Below, piece after piece: positions 56,637-64,000 of a stretch of DNA of 64,000 nucleotides. Location of the stretch: the NCBI RefSeq assembly GCF_030269925.1, contig NC_085127.1, forward strand, positions 3,541,501-3,605,500, written 5' to 3'. Position numbers and translations under genes: made by a program. The first letter of the stretch is position 1. The number at the start of each line of letters is the position of its first letter. This DNA comes from Bombyx mori (lineage: Eukaryota > Arthropoda > Insecta > Lepidoptera > Bombycidae). Below the pieces are notes generated by a model. That model did no database searches. It was not told the origin of the DNA and worked only from the letters and a program-made list of their open reading frames with translations.

Positions 56637-57640
56637 CGATAATCTTCTTAATATTAATTTAACAAAAACGCAGACTGATATAGAAATTGAATGCTCTGTA
56701 AATATTTTGTTTAAGTTAAATTATTATTGTGTAAAGTGCAATATATAAGATATAAATTGGTATCAATGGATATGTTGATGGGATTATAATTAATGGTATC
56801 TGCACATTTTGGGATCGTTGTTTTTTTTTTTTTTTGTTTCGTGAGAAGTGATAATGTTTTATAGGAAAATAGATTAGGTATCGGCTGTTGTAATATTGTG
56901 AATCGGTCTAATTGTTTTTATATAGATTACATCTATTGTTTAATGATGTGTATTTACGACCAAAATTAGTTTGTAACTTTTGGATGTGTTACACTAACCC
57001 TAGCAAAATATTATGTGAAATGGGGTCATATTGATTTCTTTCAAAACACTCAAATCCAAAGTCTATTTTGTAACGCGCTCGTGTTTAGGAGTGTTAAGAG
57101 TAAAGTGAAAACATTTGTTTATATTTTATGGGCTGCTTTGATCTTAACAGACCTCGCCATCATCATACACCGGCTGTTATGTTCGTACAAAGTTACTTCG
57201 AAGGGTTTTTATGGATACTAATATTTTCGTTTCTTGCATGCTGAATTCATTAGGACCTTTATGCAAAGTAAAACGGGTAGCGAGCTAACATATTGAATTT
57301 TAAATCACTTTATTCAAATAAGTTTGAATAGACTTTATTCTATCATGTTTTATTTTCTGATGGCATTCAAAAAATTCATAATGTAAAACATTTTTTTTTA
57401 GAAAATCGAATGATAAAAAACCACAATGAAGTCAAAATTCATGCAATCTAATTAATGCACTACTTATGGAAGTTATTATTGATCCACGTTTTAAACAAAT
57501 AGTATAATAATCTAAATATGTATCAATTTGTCATGTCAAGTTAAAAAAACACTCACACCGTGCCATTTTTGTGCATTGTTGTAAGATCTACTCCATGTTA
57601 ATTCGTTGCTTATGTTGGCTACATTATATTTATATACACA
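56637..57640 (+). other. 3' UTR / 3' flank of Fur2
   Basis: AT-rich sequence without coding signal. I find no canonical AATAAA in the first kilobase after the stop. The nearest good AATAAA signals are near 58166 and in the cluster at 59820-59980, so either a variant signal is used or the 3' UTR is long. Confidence 0.35.
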
Positions 57641-57648
57641 CATACATA

Positions 57649-57896
57649 TCGACGCTTCGAAAGGCAAACATGACTAAGCGACAATAACTGCTTTGTACAT
57701 AAATAATAGGCTATGACCATATTCGATGCGCAAAAAAAATTTATTTCTAGGTCTGTTAAAATCATTTCAATCCTACAGCATTTCAATCCAAATTTTGTTT
57801 TCAGGTATAAAATTATTTATATTATATTAACTTTAAATTAGTCTACTGTAAAGTTCACGCATTGTCGCTTAGTCACGTTTGCCTTTCAAGCGTCGA
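57649..57896. mobile_element. TA-flanked MITE, intact copy
   Basis: 248 bases with 36-base inverted ends (left TCGACGCTTCGAAAGGCAAA; the right end is its inverse without one C), flanked by TA. No coding. TA duplication and long inverted ends fit a Tc1/mariner-type MITE. It is the empty-site reference for 43403-46862. Confidence 0.85.
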
Positions 57897-58254
57897 TATA
57901 TATTATACTATATTAAATAACTCTCATAATATTCCAAATACAATATGAAAGTAAATAATATGATTATCATACTTTAAAAGAGCCATTAATGCTAAGTAGT
58001 ATCAAACATTTTGAAAGTATTCGAACAATCAATGAAATATTCGATCGCCGACGGCCTCCGTTGGGAAAACAATTTTAATTTTGACAAACGCCCCAAAACG
58101 TTTTAAAACATTTTTGTTTTCAAATATCACCTTTATTTTGTTCTCACGTTGATCCCGGTATTAATAAATTACGTGATTAAAAAAACAAAAAAAAACAGCC
58201 ATTATTTTTCGAAATCAATCCGTCAGGGACATTTTTTAATATGCGACACTTTTT

Positions 58255-58503
58255 CACTGGTGGTAGGACTCTTGTGAGTCCGCACGGGTAGGTACCACCG
58301 CCCCGCCTATTTCTGCCGTGAAGCAATAATGCGTTTCGGTTTGAAGGGTGGGGCAGCCGTTGTAACTATACTGAGATCTTAGAACTTATATCTCAAGGTG
58401 TGTGGCGCATTTACGCTGTAGATGTCTATGGGCTCCAGTAACCACTTAACACCAGGTGGGCTGTGAGCTCGTCCACACATCTAAGCAATAAAAAATAAAA
58501 AAA
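58255..58503 (+). mobile_element. Bm1 SINE, truncated
   Basis: CACTGGTGGTAGGACTCTTG to AATAAAAAATAAAA. Confidence 0.9.
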
Positions 58504-58993
58504 TATGCGAACACGATTTGACGAAATTTTGTTTTATTTACAAAGACGAAGTATTTATTGGAAGACTTCGTTAATAGTAATTATAAGATCAATTTTAGTA
58601 TGTCCTTATATACACGTTATTAATACAATACTGAAAGCTAGACAGAAGGTGAGATTATATCACGGGCTCCGGAATTGCTTCTCTGTCAGACTCGTTCACA
58701 ACAAAGAAACTTAGTTAGGGCATATAGTATTCGAATTCATTGTTACTATGTAACTGTCGGTTCTCTTAGTACGACAGAGAATTCTATCTTGGGACCGATT
58801 GTGTGATGAGCGTTTATTTTTTGCAATCATATAGCCTTTTCTTTATAGCCTACGAATATTTTTTGGCGGATATGATTTTTATTGCACGATATTATTCCTT
58901 CGTCGTATAAGTGGTTCGAGAGCATGTGATATGTATCTTCTTAGAAAAATTGGTAGGTCCCAGATTAAAAGACTGGTGGTACATTACTGGTAA

Positions 58994-59237
58994 ATTACAG
59001 GTGGTAGGACCTCTTGTGAGTCCGCACGGGTAGGTACCACCACCCCGCCTATTTCTGCCGTGAAGCAGTAATGCGCTTCGGTTTGAAGAGTGGGGCAGCC
59101 GTTGTAACTATACTTGAGACCTTAGAACTTATATCTCAAGGTGGGTGGCGCATTTACGTTGTAGATGTCTATGCACTCCAGTAACCACCTAACAGGTGGA
59201 CTGTGAGCTCGTCCACCCATCTAAGCAATAAAACAAG
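58994..59237 (+). mobile_element. Bm1 SINE, truncated
   Basis: TTACAGGTGGTAGGACCTCT to an AATAAAAC tail. It faces the minus-strand copy at 59476. Confidence 0.9.
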
Positions 59238-59475
59238 AAAATACGGATTTGAAAAATAGCATAGCTCGCATTGCCACAAGTAGGTACACCGGGTGTCTTA
59301 TCCTTTATGACCTAAACCTAAATTTTTGGCAATTACGACTTATAAAGCTTGTATGAATCATATTAGAATACACACATCTACTATGTTACAATAATGAGAA
59401 CTGTTGATCTGTAATTAAAGTGATTAACACACAATCCCAGCCTTAATTTATATACTCAAAAGTAAAATCGACAAT

Positions 59476-59728
59476 TTTTTTATTTTTTTATTGCTTAGAT
59501 GGGTAGACGAGCTCACAGCCCACCTGGTGTTAAGTGGTTACTGGAGCCCATAGACATCTACAACGTAGACGCGCCACCCACCATGAGATACAAGTTCTAA
59601 AGTCTCAGTATAGTTACAACGGCTGCCCCATCCTTCAAACCGAAACGCATTACTGCTTCACGGCAGAAATAGGCAGGGCGGTGGTACCTACCCGCGCGGA
59701 CTCACAAGTGGTCCTACCACCAGTAAAT
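59476..59728 (-). mobile_element. Bm1 SINE, truncated
   Basis: Poly-T, GCTTAGATGGGTAGACGAGC, ending GTCCTACCACCAGTAAA. Confidence 0.9.
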
Positions 59729-60070
59729 TAATTACGAAGCTTACAAACATTTCTTCATTATCGTAATTTTGTGAAGTAACATTTGACACATAGATTTTGT
59801 TGTATTTGCTATGTCACATAAATAAATAAATTGTGGTAAATTTCATAATGTGTTACTTGTTTTGCGCATTTGAATTACGTCGGAGCTATTATTATAACAT
59901 TTATAAAGGATGTAAATAAAGTTCAATTATTAAATGTGATTATTTGTAAATATGTAAATAACCGAACGGTGTAAATAAATTGATGGTTTCTATGATGGTC
60001 GTTTGTTTTATTTGAATACTTCGGTTTAATAGATACAACAGGCCATAAAAAGTCGATACAGAAGCTAAGC

Positions 60071-60099
60071 CAACGGCGGATCCGGTCATGGGGGTCATG

Positions 60100-60131
<32 letters not shown>

Positions 60132-60280
60132 AGCTAGTTCCAGGACTTGAACTAACTTGGACTAATTGAGGAACATCATGATTTATTTATTATCTATTGT
60201 TATCAAAATTAAATTATAAGTTCTTAACTTGCCCACGACTATGTGACCCCCTCCTGGCGCCAAAGCTGGATCCGCCCTTG
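60071..60280. mobile_element. hAT MITE with 8-base target duplication
   Basis: AGCTAAGC at 60063-60070 and 60281-60288 flank a 210-base element. Its ends are CAACGGCGGATCCGG and, inverted, CAAGGGCGGATCCAG. The 8-base duplication and CA-rich ends are the hAT signature. It contains 30 consecutive C at 60101-60130. Confidence 0.87.
60101..60130 (+). repeat. Poly-C tract of 30
   Basis: Thirty C in a row after GGGGGTCATGA, inside the hAT MITE. The length is likely unstable in sequencing and between individuals. Confidence 0.95.
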
Positions 60281-60639
60281 AGCTAAGCTAACGATTAGTT
60301 ATGGTTGCTAAGCTAGGTCACAGTTACTGCCCACCTCATTTAAAGCTAACCTATACTACGACTTGCAAATCAATTCAACATTTTTTATTCAACATAAATG
60401 AAAGTACACACTTGTTGAAGGTCAAAAAGAACTACTGCCAATTCACAAAAACTAGCCACCGTCCTGAGATGAACTGGCAAGAAACTGAGAGGGCATGTCT
60501 TTTTTTTTAAACGTTAGATTTTTTAAATATTCATTTTTACAAGATGTATTGTTGATGTTGATAATTTCTTGTTCTTTATGTGGACTTGCAATATAACTTC
60601 GGTGTTACATGGAAAGAGATGACTCCCAGAGAGGACGGA

Positions 60640-61640
60640 TGTTAGTAAAGTACCTACACAGTATTCCCACACATTATGACATGTTTTCGGGCAAACAAGA
60701 TTTAGGAGTCAAGAGCTAAGCAACAGCGTAACCTCTAGAAATGCTGATAATGGCTTTGATCAGTCAGATGGACCGTATACTCATCTGCCTTTGAATGTTT
60801 GGAGAGTAATGACAAAGGGGAGATATTCCACGGAGCGGGTGAAATTTCTCAGTAGACCAACGATCTGAATGTTATTGTTCGTAACTTGTATATATGTATC
60901 TTGTATAAGTCGTTAATAAGATTCAAGAATCTGTCAAATATATCTTGTTAGATGATGGCTACCGCAAACAAATGCAGAAGATACTGGCAATAGGTGAAAG
61001 GAAGGTGTAGGATACCTATTGGCCGCGTGTGTTACAACAGTATTGTCGCTTCTGCCTTTCCTGATTATATCCTTGACCGGGCTTAGAAGCTTGCACGAAT
61101 AACCCCGGGTTATTAGTCGCTCGCAAACCACTGTCTTTAATATGCGGTAGCACACCCGCATACACAGAATCAAAGTTAAACACCATTACGCAAATGTTAC
61201 ACTGAAATATATTACCTAATTTTCACGCAATGTCATCCTTTTTGTATGACTGAATTTGATAAAATCCACAAAATGCGAGAAAACACGAAACCATTATAGA
61301 ATAAATAGGGCTTACTTATTTTATGACAAAAAAGTGTGACATTTTCGGATTTAAGACGTGCTCAGGACGTCTGTTTTGTCCGCTAGTTGAGTATACATAT
61401 TATGATGTAAACAATTTGCTCTGTTTGGGTGAACTTAATGCTTACCTTGTATCATCGTCAACCCAAGACGTCTACTACTGGACATGGGTCTCTTCTAAGG
61501 TTCGCCATAATGACCGGCCCTGCCCAACTCGCATCTAGCGGATTACCGCGATCTTTAGCAGGTCGTTATTCTGTGTCCTGTGTTTTCCGGTGCGCGGTCA
61601 CCACTCGAGAACTTCTCGGCCCCAGCGACCAAACTGTTCT
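60640..61640. mobile_element. Eroded LINE ends
   Basis: 60650-60800 resembles family A very loosely (ACACATTATGACATGTTTTC). 61450-61640 resembles the 3' part of an RTE-type LINE (AAGACGTCTACTACTGGACA, CGCCATAATGACCGGCCCTG). No intact ORF. Confidence 0.45.
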
Positions 61641-62700
61641 CTGAACAATGTGCCCTGCCCACTGCCACTTCAACTTCGCAAACCTTGTATCTAATTTGGT
61701 TTATAATTAGGTTGCAATAGATCGATACTTCCGTGTAGACTACACAACTCAAACTGAATCGTATTTTGGAGCGTAAATTATATGTTATAATTATTCTGTT
61801 TGCTGTTGAAGAATAAATGAATTTCTTTATTTCGCAACACAAAACCGAATGCGATCAGTTCTTCTTTCGACATACAAACAGACGCTCAGGAACTTTGGTA
61901 AGTTTCCAAACAACATTTTAGAGATAATAGCAGCTTATATAAAACCCGACCATTAGTGGCGCGACACTAAAACAAAATCCACATTCGATACTTGTGGGAG
62001 TTTACTTATAAAACTCAAGGAAATAAAACAGGGAAAGGCGGTAGTGCCAATGAATCCCAACAAGGTTGTTATATTCGACTTTTTTCGGAACGAATACGTT
62101 AAAGTGGCCTGTGGTTGGAGTTGACTGATAGAAATCGTCAGGTAATGAAAAAGCGTTATGTCTATAGTTGTCTTTTTTTGTTTCCGGGCAGGAGGCCTTG
62201 GCTCATGAAATAGGTTACAGTGCCTAGAGGGCGCGCTGGATATGTCGGTACTGACAGTTCACATATGTTGAGATGCGGACTACGGGCTCAAGTTTTAGGG
62301 TTCTACCCACCAAAGGACTCCTCTTGCAATTTCTTACTTGACGTCCGATCTCCGTTCGGGGTCAGAATCCGAGCAGAATAAGAGGGTTCCCGCGATTAGC
62401 ACTAAAACTAGACTCGTGGCTTCGGAATGGAGGATGCCCGACTCTAGGCGATTGTCGTCTAACCATTGACAAATAAATGTCATTGTGACCTCTAAATGTC
62501 ATAAAACTAAATCTCAATGCATTATTCACATACGCCTCGTTCGGATAACAATGGCGTATTTTAAATCAAATCCTTTTCAATACTTTATAGAGCAGCACAC
62601 GAATTTTTGTACAGTTCACGTTCATTATTATATTACCTAATTTTCATATCACGTATTATCCTATAATATTAAATTACGTAGCTTGATTAAGGGAAAACGA
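61641..62700. other. 3' flank, nothing recognised
   Basis: No coding signal and no repeat I can name. Confidence 0.35.
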
Positions 62701-62734
62701 ACTTCGTAACTGGGGTCCCCCGACCGTATCCGGA

Positions 62735-62990
62735 TATTTTAATATGTTTTCTGCATAGACGAGTGAAAGAGCTCCAGCCCGACCCATAGACAGACTGACG
62801 TGAATGCTGACGTGAATCCACTTTGAGACATAAAGGAGACAAGGCTTACAATATGTCGACCTAAAATTAGGAAAATTAATATGTTTCCAGTATGAATATT
62901 TTATTATACACTTACTTCTGATTTCGTTTTTGTCATCGCCCCGCCTTCCAACGAAGCAGAGCTTCACCATACTACCTACAACTCCGGCGT
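62735..62990 (-). mobile_element. Bm1 SINE, very old copy (tentative)
   Basis: Only scattered blocks such as CCACTTTGAGACATAAAGG and CGCCCCGCCTTCCAACGAAG remain in the right order. Confidence 0.35.
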
Positions 62991-63026
62991 TCATGCACAG
63001 TGCGTTTTCAGAGGTATTTTTTGCCA

Positions 63027-63232
63027 CGTACCATCCGGCTATGGAATGAGCTCCCCTCCACGGTGTTTCCCGATCGCTATGACATGTCCTTCTTCAAAGG
63101 AGGCTTGTGGAGAGTATTAAGCGGTAGGCAACGGCTTGGCTCTGTCCCTGGCATTTCTGAAGTTCATGGGCGACGGTAACCACTCACCATTAAGTGGACC
63201 GTATGCTCGTCTGCCTATAAGGACAATAAAAA
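63027..63232 (+). mobile_element. LINE 3' end, family A, with RT tail
   Basis: Reads [20 protein letters not shown], followed by the same 3' UTR as 37571-37775 and an AATAAAAAAT tail. Confidence 0.8.
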
Positions 63233-63329
63233 ATAGAGTACCGCCACAAACCGATCTCTCAGTGTTTTTAAGATGGTTCTTCTCATGTCAACATTTGTAA
63301 GAACTGGTATTAGTTGCTTTGATATTTAA

Positions 63330-63623
63330 CGCGTCAACTGCCATCTAGATCACCGGTGTCCTACGCGGCGCACTGAAGTAATTATTCCGATTTCTCCCTT
63401 TGATCTTTTTATTGAAGCGCCGGAATATTTAGTAGATTCTAGGAAAGACGAATCCGAAGATACTGAGAATAAATCTATTTCTGACAGACGTATACGACAA
63501 AAACATACATTAACAAACAAAAGAAGGCAAAGTCAGGCAATCCAGAAGCTTAGTAACGGAAATCGATATAATAACTTCATAGCGCCGCGTAGGGTACCGG
63601 TGACATACGTGGCAGTCAACGTA
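63330..63623. mobile_element. piggyBac-like deletion derivative (MITE)
   Basis: TTAA at 63326-63329 and 63624-63627. Ends CGCGTCAACTGCCATCTAGA and, inverted, TACGTTGACTGCCACGTATG. The middle reads (plus strand) LVDSRKDESEDTENKSIS, an N-terminal piggyBac-like transposase scrap also seen at 2440-2510. Confidence 0.78.
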
Positions 63624-63749
63624 TTAAAGTATCATTGAAGACGAAAAGATTGATTGTTTTTCGGAAGAGAAAAGTACAAAATACATGAAAACCGTTTGTC
63701 AATGATAAAGACACACATCATTACACATTCACGACGAGCGAATTAACCC

Positions 63750-63967
63750 ATAGACACAGCCCACTGAGTTTCTCGCCGGATCTTCTCAGTGGGTCGCGTT
63801 TCGATCCGGTGGTAGATTCTGCGAAGCACTGCTCTTACTTAGGGTCAGTGCTAGCAACATTCCGGTTTGAGCCCCGTGAGCTCACCTACACACGTTAGGG
63901 TGAAGCTGAAATAGCCGCTCAAGGCTATCACCATAGGTAGGAGAAAAAAAAAAAAAAAAAAAAAAAA
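63750..63967 (+). mobile_element. LINE 3'-end repeat, family B, with poly-A
   Basis: The most complete copy (GAGTTTCTCGCCGGATCTTC ... AGGAG) ending in 25 A. It abuts the inverted terminal block of the element at 23696. Confidence 0.75.
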
Positions 63968-64000
63968 GTGTGTGTGTCCGCTCCGACGCACGACTGGAGT
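63968..64000 (-). mobile_element. Edge of a second copy of the 23696 element
   Basis: These 33 bases are the exact reverse complement of 24148-24180. The rest of the copy is presumably beyond the window. Confidence 0.6.

Noticed and set aside
56438..56662. Alternative frame MIHFLKHHQ...ILI as the last exon
   Set aside because: It has no usable acceptor in phase with exon 11, whereas tttcaacag at 56489 gives a tail with sorting motifs in the exon 11 frame.

Overview
The window is lepidopteran nuclear DNA, almost certainly from the silkworm Bombyx mori or a very close relative. It is AT-rich and saturated with Bm1 SINEs (about 30 copies in both orientations). It also holds many short Helitrons with TC...CTAG ends, piggyBac-like and hAT-like deletion derivatives, a mariner transposase relic and several non-LTR retrotransposon tails.

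The only host gene I can support is a 12-exon plus-strand proprotein convertase of the furin-2 (Fur2 / PC5-6B-like) type, from the start codon at 20990 to the stop at 56636. The exons join in frame with GT-AG introns into 1269 codons. The protein has a signal peptide, an inhibitory prodomain with an RRTKR cleavage site, a subtilisin-like catalytic domain with Asp158, His197, Asn298 and Ser378, a P domain, ten furin-type Cys-rich repeats plus a degenerate eleventh, one transmembrane helix and a 48-50 residue cytoplasmic tail with YSQL and EDLILL sorting motifs. Exon 1 stands alone. A 26.2-kb first intron, almost entirely transposon debris, separates it from eleven exons packed into 9.3 kb.

Layout: 1-20850 is gene-poor upstream sequence with repeats and a few decayed ORFs. 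20860-21133 holds the candidate promoter and exon 1. 21134-47366 is intron 1. 47367-56636 holds exons 2-12, with small intronic repeats. 56637-64000 is 3' flank with Bm1 copies, a hAT MITE, LINE tails and a piggyBac-like MITE.

The most informative non-gene structure is at 43403-46862. A 250-bp TA-flanked MITE has been hit by two different transposons: one carries a broken THAP-domain gene, the other encodes fragments of a Cys-rich transposase-like protein. A nearly intact copy of the same MITE at 57649-57896 shows what the site looked like before both insertions. A second self-documenting case is a Helitron at 40757-40977 that landed in a tandem repeat whose other units preserve the empty site. 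I saw no CRISPR array, no rRNA, no credible functional tRNA and no second host gene.
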